This document shows, one piece after another, positions 1-5,758 of a stretch of DNA of 5,758 nucleotides. The position numbers were made by a program, and so were the translations under genes. The DNA is from an uncultured Pseudomonadota bacterium (lineage in GTDB: Bacteria > Myxococcota_A > UBA9042 > CAIXZC01): positions 1-5,758 of the forward strand of contig CALGBT010000914.1 in the NCBI GenBank assembly GCA_937884235.1. Direction: 5' to 3'. Under the pieces are notes generated by a model, which saw nothing but the letters and a program-made list of their open reading frames with translations, had not been told where the DNA came from and ran no database searches. The first letter of the stretch is position 1. Every line of letters starts with the position of its first letter.

Positions 1-1
1 A

Positions 2-394
2 ACATATCAGTTTTTCCTTTCCGCATTGGAGCATGAACTCTTCAAAGCGAAGATGGCAGGATACCCGTGTGCGGTGGTCGCGCTACAGGCCCAGGGCAAC
101 GACGAAGCTTTCGAGGCGACGCGGGCTCTCCTGAAGCAACAGCTGCGTACTGAGGACCTGGCCACGCTCCTGCCCAATGACACCATGATGGTCTTCCTCG
201 GGCAAGGCGGCGCCCAGGAGGCACAGCAGTTCATGTTGCGGCTGGCAGACGTGGGCCGCAACGAGGTCACCGAGCACGTCCAGCGGTTTGCATTTGCCAC
301 GGCCTGCTACCCCCGTGACGGTCAAGACAGTGAGGCATTGATCCGTGCCACCACGGCCCGGCTGGCTGATGAAACCGATTACGTGGACCTTTAG
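2..394 (+). CDS. Degenerate GGDEF-domain protein, probable c-di-GMP receptor (5' truncated)
   Basis: The reading frame is open at the left edge, so only the last 130 residues of a longer protein are visible; an in-frame TTG at 26 is not a credible start because the domain begins before it. The fragment has the layout of a GGDEF domain: an opening helix (FFLSALEHELFKAKMAGYP), a beta strand (CAVVALQ), and a helix ending in R49-T-E-D52, the RxxD inhibitory (I) site. Exactly five residues later, as in real diguanylate cyclases, comes P58-N-D-T-M62 where GGDEF should be. The late signature FATACYPRDGQDSEAL matches the usual GxAxYPxDGxxxxxL stretch. Losing GGDEF while keeping RxxD indicates a catalytically dead c-di-GMP receptor, as known for PelD of the Pel system. 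Its stop lies one base before the next start. Whether the missing N-terminus carries PelD-like membrane helices and a GAF domain cannot be seen. Confidence 0.8.
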   Translation, partial: TYQFFLSALEHELFKAKMAGYPCAVVALQAQGNDEAFEATRALLKQQLRTEDLATLLPNDTMMVFLGQGGAQEAQQFMLRLADVGRNEVTEHVQRFAFATACYPRDGQDSEALIRATTARLADETDYVDL

Positions 395-395
395 C

Positions 396-1943
396 ATGCG
401 ACAATGGGAAGCGCACAGTCTGTTCGCTTTTTTTTTTGGTGTAGCTCTTTGCGGCCAATCCGTCACTGCTGAACCCCTCGATTCTCCACTCCCCGCATTG
501 CACCAACTTCTCAGTGGGCAAGAAGAACCAGCCACCTCAGGCCCTGCCGATATCCTTGACGAAGCCCGGTCTAAGGTTGGCGAGGGGGACTATGCAAACG
601 CGGCCAAACTGCTGAGCCAGTATCTGGTCTTCGTGCCCGACGACTCCCAGGCTCGCCTCGAGCTGGCCAGGGTGCTCTCATGGGACGCCAGCTACGATGA
701 GTCCCTGGCGGTCTACGACGAAATCCTCGCAGCCCGTGCCTTTGAAAGTGAACTGGGGGTTGAGCGAGCGCAGGTCCTGGGATGGATGGGGCGATATCCT
801 GAAGCTGAGGCCGCGGTACGAGAGGTCCTGGCTGTTGAACCTGAGCACGTGGATGGCAACCTCCTGCTGGCTTCCCTTCTGGAGTGGCAGGGGCGGCAAG
901 AAGAGGCACAAGAGGTCCACAAATGGTTGCTCAAAATCGACCCCTCGAGCCAACCAGCAGAGAGTGAAATCGAAACCAAGTCGCCGGAGCCCGGCGACGC
1001 GTGGCAGCTGCGCTTCGCCAACAGATATTCCGGCGATATCAACGGCTTCGCCCTGTATGGCTCCCGTCTGGGCCTGCGCATGCCGGTGCTGCCGTTGTTC
1101 TCACTGACGCCATACGCCATGACCACCATGCTCGACGACCCAAACAGCGCTGCGCAGTGGGGCGTTGGCGGCGGCCTCGCCATTGATTGGAAGGTGGTTG
1201 AGGAAGTGTCCATGGGCATTGATGCCGGGGCACTCTACTACCTGGACCTGCCCGACCATACGGACTGGCAAGGGGCCTTCAAGGTATCGACTGCCCCCGT
1301 GGACTGGCTCTATCTGGCCATGCGACTCCATACAGAACTGTACGGCGAAGCCGGGCAGTCGTTGGCAGCCCTGGCAAATGGGGTGCGGGCCTGGGGCGGT
1401 GACTTGTCCGCGTACTCGGCCTATGGTCGGTTCGAGGCATTTGCACTTCTCACCCTCGTCTCGCTAGACCGACCCGGCCATTCGAGTTCCCTGGTGACCA
1501 CTGGGCTGGTGGCACCAATGGTCAGGCTCTTTGGTGACAATCACCGCCTGTTCCTCGGGTACAAGCTCTGGTTTACAGGCCATTCGGAAGCCGCGCCGGT
1601 TACCTACAGCTACTGGTCGCCGGCTCGCTACCTTACTAACCACCTACTCCTGCACGTCAAGGGGCCCATCGGCAGCGGCGGCTACTTCGTGGAAGCGGGA
1701 GCAGGAGTCGGTCAGGAATTCGAACCGGCTGCCGGTGAAGGGACAACATCCCCGGTGGCAGAGCACTGGTCCTTCTTCCCCGTTGCGCAGGCCGGAGCTG
1801 GAGTACGGCTCCCGCTAACCGCTCGCCTGGAGTTGGAAATGGGCGGCTGGACAACCTACTCCAAGCGGCTGGAGGGCGCTACTGGTTCACAGTACGTGCT
1901 CTGGTTTCTCGAAGCCAACCTGAACTATCGGTGGTCACGGTGA
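396..1943 (+). CDS. TPR plus outer-membrane beta-barrel protein, probable exopolysaccharide export porin
   Basis: A 515-residue protein, read from the ATG at 396 because this places a signal peptide at the N-terminus (hydrophobic LFAFFFGVALCG, likely cleavage after SVTA at residue 25). A GTG at 345 would add 17 residues and bury the signal. A weak GTGGA (383-387) precedes the start, one base after the upstream stop. Residues about 52-183 hold three to four TPR repeats with typical endings (FVPDD, VEPEH, IDPSS) and the recurring G-R/D-Y/Q-x-E/N-A pattern. Residues about 200-515 are alternating polar/hydrophobic strands rich in Gly, Tyr and Trp, fitting a beta-barrel; the YWSPARYL stretch near 406 resembles the YxSPxxY signature of polysaccharide porins such as BcsC and PgaA. 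The last residues are NYRWSR, so the usual terminal aromatic is displaced by two residues. The protein is far shorter than PgaA, BcsC or PelB. Inferred role: passage of the polymer through the outer membrane, with the TPRs contacting periplasmic enzymes. Porin class is confident; the substrate is not. Confidence 0.82.
   Translation: MRQWEAHSLFAFFFGVALCGQSVTAEPLDSPLPALHQLLSGQEEPATSGPADILDEARSKVGEGDYANAAKLLSQYLVFVPDDSQARLELARVLSWDASYDESLAVYDEILAARAFESELGVERAQVLGWMGRYPEAEAAVREVLAVEPEHVDGNLLLASLLEWQGRQEEAQEVHKWLLKIDPSSQPAESEIETKSPEPGDAWQLRFANRYSGDINGFALYGSRLGLRMPVLPLFSLTPYAMTTMLDDPNSAAQWGVGGGLAIDWKVVEEVSMGIDAGALYYLDLPDHTDWQGAFKVSTAPVDWLYLAMRLHTELYGEAGQSLAALANGVRAWGGDLSAYSAYGRFEAFALLTLVSLDRPGHSSSLVTTGLVAPMVRLFGDNHRLFLGYKLWFTGHSEAAPVTYSYWSPARYLTNHLLLHVKGPIGSGGYFVEAGAGVGQEFEPAAGEGTTSPVAEHWSFFPVAQAGAGVRLPLTARLELEMGGWTTYSKRLEGATGSQYVLWFLEANLNYRWSR
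428..437 (+). repeat. T10 homopolymer inside the signal-peptide codons of the porin gene
   Basis: Ten consecutive T bases form the end of GCT and three TTT (Phe) codons at residues 11-14 of the porin. In this fairly GC-rich window it is a conspicuous A/T run. A change of one or two bases would shift the frame within the signal peptide and abolish the porin. There is no GC-rich hairpin before it, so it does not look like a terminator. It may be a slippage site, a sequencing-error hotspot, or just a way to encode Phe. Confidence 0.9.
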
Positions 1944-3268
1944 AGAAACCAAAAAGCACATACCCTCTGGTCTTTCTATCGGTGACCATTTTCACTCTCT
2001 TCCTGGCCATCTTTGTTCATGCGGTTACGGAAGTCAGGGGATACTACTTCGGCCAGCGCAGCCTTTTCATCACCATCTCAATTTCCATGCTGGTTTTCTT
2101 CCTCTTTGTTCTGATTGCCCGCTACCTGATCCTCCTCTGGTTCTCCTTCATGCAACAGCTGGAGTACCTGCGACAGCAGGAGGATACGGGGTACCGGCCA
2201 CTGGTTAGCGTTCTGGTGCCGGCTTACAACGAGGACCGGGTGCTGGAACCGGCTCTGAAGTCACTCCTGGCTCAGGACTACCCCTACTACGAGGTGATTG
2301 TCATCGACGATGGGTCGTTGGACCAGACCTTCCTGGTGGCTCAGAAATTCGTCGGAGACTATGGCAACGCCCGCATCAGGGCACTGCGCCAGCCCAACCG
2401 AGGTAAAGCCGCGGCGCTCAACATGGGCATCTCGGTGGCCAAGGGCGAGCTGGTTCTGTGTATGGATGCAGATTCCAATCTCGTTCCTGGTGCCATCAGC
2501 AGCATGGTGCAGCACTTTTCCGACCGCACGGTGGCCGCAGTTGCCGGCAACGTGAAGGTACGCAATCGCAAGAATCTCTGGACCAAGCTCCAGGCCCTGG
2601 AGTACATCGAGGGCCTCAACATGGTGCGGCAGGCCCAGAGCTTCTTCCGCTCAGTGAACATCATTCCAGGTCCCATCGGCATGTTCCGTCGGGACATTCT
2701 TCTGCGGGTTGGCGGCTACGAATCGGACACCTTTGCGGAAGACGCGGATTTGACGCTGAAGCTGGTCAGTTTCGGCTATGGCATCCGCTATGAACCCCGG
2801 GCCATCTCTATGACTGAGGCCCCGGAAGAACTACTAGACCTCATCAAGCAACGCTATCGCTGGACCAGGGGCATCCTCCAGTCCATGAAGAAACGGCCTG
2901 AAGTGCTGCTCCAGCCGTGGAAAGGTGTGACAACCTTCTTCATTCTCTGGTACATGATGTTCGAAACGGTGCTTTGGCCGGCAATGAACATCTTCGCCAA
3001 CGTCTTCCTCATTGGCATGAACCTGGCGTACGGCATGGTCGGACTGCTGGTCTTCTGGTTCCTGCAGTTGACCATTCTGGACGTGGTTGCGGCCATTCAT
3101 TGCATCGCCGTGGAAGAGGAGGAGTTGAGCCTCGCACCCTACGCCATCATCTACCGAATAGTTTTCATTCTCATCATTGACGTGTGTAAAGTCCTGGCGA
3201 CCGTGGAAGAGGTCCTCGGGTTCAAGATGACCTGGGGCAAACTAACGCGCATAGGAACGGGTAGCTAA
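1940..3268 (+). CDS. Processive family-2 glycosyltransferase (PgaC-like polysaccharide synthase)
   Basis: Integral inner-membrane synthase that should polymerise a sugar-nucleotide substrate on the cytoplasmic face and thread the chain across the membrane. Residues below count from the GTG at 1940 (442 residues). Two N-terminal helices (about 9-27 and 41-67) precede a GT-A catalytic domain that opens with VSVLVPAYNE. Visible motifs are DDGS (123-126), DAD (176-178, metal/UDP binding), AEDADL (E267, D268; catalytic base region) and QRYRW (304-308), the mark of processive enzymes such as BcsA, chitin synthase, hyaluronan synthase and PgaC. Three to four further helices follow (about 330-417). 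The closest general resemblance is to PgaC-type poly-N-acetylglucosamine synthases. No PilZ domain follows, unlike BcsA. The GTG at 1940 overlaps the porin stop as GTGA and has GGTGG (1930-1934) at good spacing; an in-frame GTG at 1931 is an alternative. Family assignment is firm; sugar specificity is not. Confidence 0.9.
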   Translation: MKKPKSTYPLVFLSVTIFTLFLAIFVHAVTEVRGYYFGQRSLFITISISMLVFFLFVLIARYLILLWFSFMQQLEYLRQQEDTGYRPLVSVLVPAYNEDRVLEPALKSLLAQDYPYYEVIVIDDGSLDQTFLVAQKFVGDYGNARIRALRQPNRGKAAALNMGISVAKGELVLCMDADSNLVPGAISSMVQHFSDRTVAAVAGNVKVRNRKNLWTKLQALEYIEGLNMVRQAQSFFRSVNIIPGPIGMFRRDILLRVGGYESDTFAEDADLTLKLVSFGYGIRYEPRAISMTEAPEELLDLIKQRYRWTRGILQSMKKRPEVLLQPWKGVTTFFILWYMMFETVLWPAMNIFANVFLIGMNLAYGMVGLLVFWFLQLTILDVVAAIHCIAVEEEELSLAPYAIIYRIVFILIIDVCKVLATVEEVLGFKMTWGKLTRIGTGS

Positions 3269-3270
3269 TC

Positions 3271-3489
3271 ATGCAGGAATTCATTGATCTTCTTTCCAAA
3301 GTAATCTTCTTCACCATTGTCGCCACCATTGTACTAGCCGTGGTGACCTACATCGCCTACAAGGTCAGAAATGCCCGCCGAGGACCCTCGCAGGCTGGCA
3401 GTCACCCGATCCTCTCTGATGACGGGTCGTTTCTGGAGCCTGTGCTCTTCGAGAAGTACGTTCCCAATCCAGTCAAGGGAGAGGAATGA
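3271..3489 (+). CDS. Small single-pass membrane protein, possible synthase partner (PgaD-like position)
   Basis: A 72-residue protein that I do not recognise by sequence. Residues about 10-30 form one clear transmembrane helix (VIFFTIVATIVLAVVTYIAY). It is followed at once by a basic cluster, K31-V-R-N-A-R-R37, so by the positive-inside rule the roughly 40-residue tail is cytoplasmic. The tail has a short acidic segment (LSDDGS) and a VLFEKYVPNP end. The gene sits two bases after the synthase stop and shares ATGA with the deacetylase start, so it is embedded in the operon and almost certainly expressed. In the Pga system the corresponding slot holds PgaD, a small membrane subunit that forms a c-di-GMP-responsive complex with PgaC; PgaD is larger with two helices, so this would be at most an analogue. 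The start has no strong Shine-Dalgarno, which suggests coupling to the synthase gene. Confidence 0.75.
   Translation: MQEFIDLLSKVIFFTIVATIVLAVVTYIAYKVRNARRGPSQAGSHPILSDDGSFLEPVLFEKYVPNPVKGEE
3475..3484 (+). promoter_or_regulatory. Ribosome binding site of the deacetylase gene
   Basis: The purine run AAGGGAGAGG lies directly before ATGATG at 3486-3491, inside the 3' end of the small membrane gene. Both ATGs are in frame. The AAGGGA core is five bases from the first ATG and eight from the second, so either could be used; the signal peptide is intact in both cases. Confidence 0.65.
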
Positions 3490-5258
3490 TGCTTCGACTC
3501 TTCTGGACAACGTTGCTGGTGTCCCTGATAGGGGGCTTGCCTGTACTGGCCCAGGGACAAGCTCCAGCAAAAGTTGAGGGTCAGGAAGCCACAGCAGCCC
3601 CGGCCATTGAGGTCGTCACTGACGTAACCATCTTCTCTTCGCGCCTCAATCAGGCCGCCATGGAAGAAGCCGAGTTCGACTATCGGCGCGGCATTAAGTA
3701 CTGGGCGAATCTAGCCGACCGGGCGGGACTCTCCTTTCGGGTTGCCGGCGACTACGAACTGTCCACCGGTCCGGCCAAGAGCAAGCTCTACATACTTCAT
3801 TACATTGAGCGGCTGACTCCGGAACAGCGACAGCAACTGACAGCTCTTGCCAACTCCGGGGCCTCAATGATTGTGATTGGTATGGCCGGCTCGGCAGATG
3901 CCGAGGGGGCCACTCACCCCCCTTCGTTGGCTGAAGAGTGGTTCGACTTGAAGGACATCCGCCCCTACACTCCCAAAGAATCAGCCTACTTCGTAACTCT
4001 GCCCCCCTCGCCCCTGGCACTGACCATCGATCCGGGGCGACGATTCGAATTTGACTGGAGCGGACGTTACTACCTGGCAAACACTTTGAATGCTGCTGCG
4101 GGAAACGTTGATTGGTTGCTCAGGCCTTTTCCGGAAGCTCCAGATCACGCGCAAAACGCCGTTGCTGCAATCCGCACAGTAAAGGGGGCGAGATTAGCCT
4201 GGTTCGGAGTCGGCCCCGATGCCGTGGTCGACGAATCGGATGCCAGGCCAATGTTTGACTCGTCCGTCATACATCTGCTCCACTGGATGGTGCGCAAGCC
4301 AGTGGCAGCCATCTGCCATTGGCCGGGCTGCGCCAGAGCAGCAGCTATCGTCACCGCTGACGTGGAAGATAAGTTTGAGACCGGTGATACCATTGCCCTG
4401 GCCTGCCACAAAGAAAACGTCCGGGGTTCCTTCTTCCTGGTTGGGAAACTTGCTCCGGACTACCCGGAAGTGGTTGCGGCCCTGGCCGAAAACGGAGAAA
4501 TCGGCACACACAGCATGCAGCACGGGAGTTTCAAGGAGCGAGGCTACAAGGAGCAGCTACAGGAACTCGAAGAGGGCAAAGCGGGGCTGGAGAAGATTGG
4601 CATTACGGATGTCATGGGCTTTCGCCCGCCCATGGAGGAGTACGACTACGACACCATCCACGCAGTAGCGCACGCCGACCTCAAGTTTATCTACGGAAAC
4701 CTCGACTACGATCGCGCCTTCCCCATTGTCCGTGATATTGACGGCAAGTACATCTATCAATTTGCCCGCATCGTCGCCGACGACTACAATCTGGTCTTCG
4801 AACGGGGGGTTACAAGTTCCGCCGAATACCAGCGTGAGTACTTCAAGGAGTTTCAGTTCATCCAGCGGCTGGGCGGGGTCTTTCCCTTCAGCTTCCATAC
4901 CAACTATCTTGCGCTCCAGGAATCGGTGGATGTAGTTCGAGCGATGATCGTACGACTGCGCCAGGAAAAGGCCTGGATTACCACTTTTGGTGAGGTCATC
5001 GACTGGCTTTACGCCAGAGAGCAGATATCAGTGACGACAACCAGCGAAGGTTCCATGATTGTCATCAGCGTGCAGAACAAATCCGAGGCAACAATCGCTA
5101 AGCTTCCGGTACGGGTCTTCCCGCACCGAGATCAGGTTCAGTTGGTTCCGGTGGCAACCCCATCACGCGGACTAACGGTTGGGCCCACCGGTCCCAATGG
5201 GGCAATTATCCAGATCGATGTCAATCCTGGAGAGACCAAAGTAATCAAGCTGAGATAG
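3486..5258 (+). CDS. Secreted multidomain CE4-like polysaccharide deacetylase
   Basis: A 590-residue protein with a signal peptide (hydrophobic core 4-20, likely cleavage after VLA at 22). Residues about 41-275 are an alpha/beta region containing strand-helix-strand pieces (KLYILHYIERL, ASMIVIGMAG, LAWFGVG), possibly a glutamine-amidotransferase-like fold without visible catalytic residues; its function is unknown. Residues about 284-505 carry the NodB/CE4 pattern: motif 1 TADVED (D292, D295), motif 2 THSMQH (H342, H346; metal ligands), motif 3 FRPPMEEYD (R380) and a late FSFHTNYL (H471). The TxDVED form resembles deacetylases of exosortase-linked polysaccharide loci rather than the classic TFDD. 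Cysteines at 277 and 282 (CHWPGC) could form a disulfide. Residues about 513-590 look like a small beta-sandwich, possibly glycan binding. Expected role: N- or O-deacetylation of the polymer in the periplasm, analogous to PgaB or the PelA deacetylase domain. It overlaps the upstream gene by ATGA. Deacetylase class is confident; the substrate is inferred. Confidence 0.85.
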   Translation: MMLRLFWTTLLVSLIGGLPVLAQGQAPAKVEGQEATAAPAIEVVTDVTIFSSRLNQAAMEEAEFDYRRGIKYWANLADRAGLSFRVAGDYELSTGPAKSKLYILHYIERLTPEQRQQLTALANSGASMIVIGMAGSADAEGATHPPSLAEEWFDLKDIRPYTPKESAYFVTLPPSPLALTIDPGRRFEFDWSGRYYLANTLNAAAGNVDWLLRPFPEAPDHAQNAVAAIRTVKGARLAWFGVGPDAVVDESDARPMFDSSVIHLLHWMVRKPVAAICHWPGCARAAAIVTADVEDKFETGDTIALACHKENVRGSFFLVGKLAPDYPEVVAALAENGEIGTHSMQHGSFKERGYKEQLQELEEGKAGLEKIGITDVMGFRPPMEEYDYDTIHAVAHADLKFIYGNLDYDRAFPIVRDIDGKYIYQFARIVADDYNLVFERGVTSSAEYQREYFKEFQFIQRLGGVFPFSFHTNYLALQESVDVVRAMIVRLRQEKAWITTFGEVIDWLYAREQISVTTTSEGSMIVISVQNKSEATIAKLPVRVFPHRDQVQLVPVATPSRGLTVGPTGPNGAIIQIDVNPGETKVIKLR

Positions 5259-5265
5259 TGCCGTT

Positions 5266-5270
5266 GGAGG
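5266..5270 (+). promoter_or_regulatory. Ribosome binding site of the lipoprotein gene
   Basis: A perfect GGAGG lies four bases before the ATG at 5275 and in the short gap after the deacetylase stop (5256-5258). It decides the start in favour of 5275 and against the GTG at 5258, which lies in another frame. Confidence 0.7.
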
Positions 5271-5274
5271 ATCC

Positions 5275-5758
5275 ATGCCCCGCATTCCCAGATACCTGCC
5301 GTGCGTGCTCCTGGCGATCTTCATTTGCGGCTGCCCACCGGTTCCCGACCGCCCCATTCTACGGACCCAGGAGTGTTATCTTCAGAAGGGCTATCAACAA
5401 CTCCCACGGCCCCGACTTACGGCCCGGCGTAGCACCTTCAGGGCCCAATTCCGCGAGATTCTCTCGGGAATGCTGGTGGGAGTTGGCGACCGCCTGCGGT
5501 TCCATCTCACCGACGAGAAGAAACAGGCGCACCTGCTCTACCGCTGGGCCCGGGAGCAGGGCGCTCCGGTCAACGCCCAGGCCATCTGGCTAACCAGAGA
5601 TTGGGATGATGGTTGGGCGAGCCGGGAAGATCTGGAGCGAATGGTTGCCGACGGCGTCGTTCCAGTTCTGATCCTCTATTACTTCGCCGGAGACATTTCT
5701 CGGAGCTACGTCGTGGAGCACCGCCAGGATTGGTACTTCTATCTGATGACGGTAGCGT
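5275..5758 (+). CDS. Lipoprotein with probable TIM-barrel glycoside-hydrolase start (3' truncated)
   Basis: The frame runs from the ATG at 5275 to the right edge without a stop, giving 161 visible residues. The N-terminus is a lipoprotein signal: basic MPRIPR, hydrophobic LPCVLLAIF, then the lipobox I17-C-G-C20, with Cys20 the likely lipidated residue and no Asp at +2, which by E. coli rules favours the outer membrane. After a linker, residues about 60-161 contain alternating helix and strand segments: a helix DEKKQAHLLYRWAREQG, a strand NAQAIWLTRDW, a helix around SREDLERMV, and a strand VVPVLILYYFAGD, followed by DWYFYLM. This looks like the first beta/alpha units of a TIM-barrel glycosidase (a GH26/GH5-like outline), but no catalytic residue is visible and I cannot name the family. 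In this locus it would be a periplasmic or surface hydrolase acting on the polymer, as PgaB or the PelA hydrolase domain do in their systems. Confidence 0.75.
   Translation, partial: MPRIPRYLPCVLLAIFICGCPPVPDRPILRTQECYLQKGYQQLPRPRLTARRSTFRAQFREILSGMLVGVGDRLRFHLTDEKKQAHLLYRWAREQGAPVNAQAIWLTRDWDDGWASREDLERMVADGVVPVLILYYFAGDISRSYVVEHRQDWYFYLMTVA

Noticed and set aside
2..394. Active diguanylate cyclase
   Set aside because: The GGDEF signature is replaced by PNDTM, lacking the glycines and the catalytic Glu, so synthesis of c-di-GMP is not expected.
345..395. Upstream GTG start for the porin gene
   Set aside because: It would overlap the GGDEF gene by 50 bases and put 17 residues in front of a good signal peptide; the ATG at 396 fits both the spacing and secretion.
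428..437. T10 run as a rho-independent terminator
   Set aside because: No GC-rich inverted repeat precedes it, and it lies within a coding region with an intact downstream frame.
83..535. Long minus-strand ORF and the other antisense ORFs across the window
   Set aside because: They are complements of well-supported plus-strand genes, arise from GC-rich codon bias, and show no domain or signal features.
1940..3268. Cellulose synthase (BcsA)
   Set aside because: The protein is short, has no PilZ domain, and sits beside a deacetylase with no BcsB-like gene; the motifs fit PgaC-type synthases better. Chitin- or hyaluronan-type products cannot be excluded.
5258..5593. ORF of 111 codons starting with GTG right after the deacetylase stop
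   Set aside because: It overlaps, in another frame, the lipoprotein gene from 5275, which has a perfect GGAGG, a signal sequence with lipobox and an open frame to the edge. The alternative translation is low in hydrophobic pattern and has no recognisable domain.
1..5758. CRISPR arrays, tRNA or rRNA genes, insertion sequences, attachment sites, riboswitches
   Set aside because: None seen: coding sequence fills the window, the largest gap between genes is 16 bases, and no direct-repeat array or transposase motif was found by reading.

Overview
The window is a tightly packed run of six same-strand genes, the first cut by the left edge and the last by the right. Signal peptides, an outer-membrane-type beta-barrel with an N-terminal TPR block, and a lipoprotein signal all point to a diderm (Gram-negative-type) bacterium. 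The DNA is moderately GC-rich with mostly G/C third codon positions. The sequence does not fix the phylum; this arrangement could come from a proteobacterium in the broad sense, an acidobacterium or a related diderm lineage.

Layout: (1) 2-394, the C-terminal end of a degenerate GGDEF protein that keeps the c-di-GMP inhibitory-site motif RxxD but has PNDTM in place of GGDEF; (2) 396-1943, a secreted TPR plus beta-barrel protein, the probable outer-membrane export pore; (3) 1940-3268, a processive family-2 glycosyltransferase with flanking membrane helices, the probable polymer synthase; (4) 3271-3489, a 72-residue single-helix membrane protein; (5) 3486-5258, a secreted protein with an uncharacterised N-terminal alpha/beta region, a CE4-like polysaccharide deacetylase domain and a small C-terminal beta-rich domain; (6) 5275 to the right edge, the start of a lipoprotein whose visible part resembles the beginning of a TIM-barrel glycoside hydrolase. 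Gaps are -4 to +16 bases, so no internal promoter or terminator is expected, and the promoter should lie upstream of the window.

Together the genes read as a synthase-dependent exopolysaccharide system: the glycosyltransferase polymerises and translocates a glycan across the inner membrane, probably with the small membrane protein. The deacetylase and the lipoprotein would modify or trim it in the periplasm, and the TPR-barrel would pass it through the outer membrane. Cyclic-di-GMP probably switches the system on through the degenerate GGDEF protein. The parts match no classical system exactly: the receptor and hydrolase/deacetylase logic is Pel-like, the synthase and deacetylase are PNAG (Pga)-like, and the porin is much shorter than PgaA, BcsC or PelB. 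The polymer is unknown; a partly deacetylated N-acetylhexosamine polymer is the natural guess from the enzyme set.
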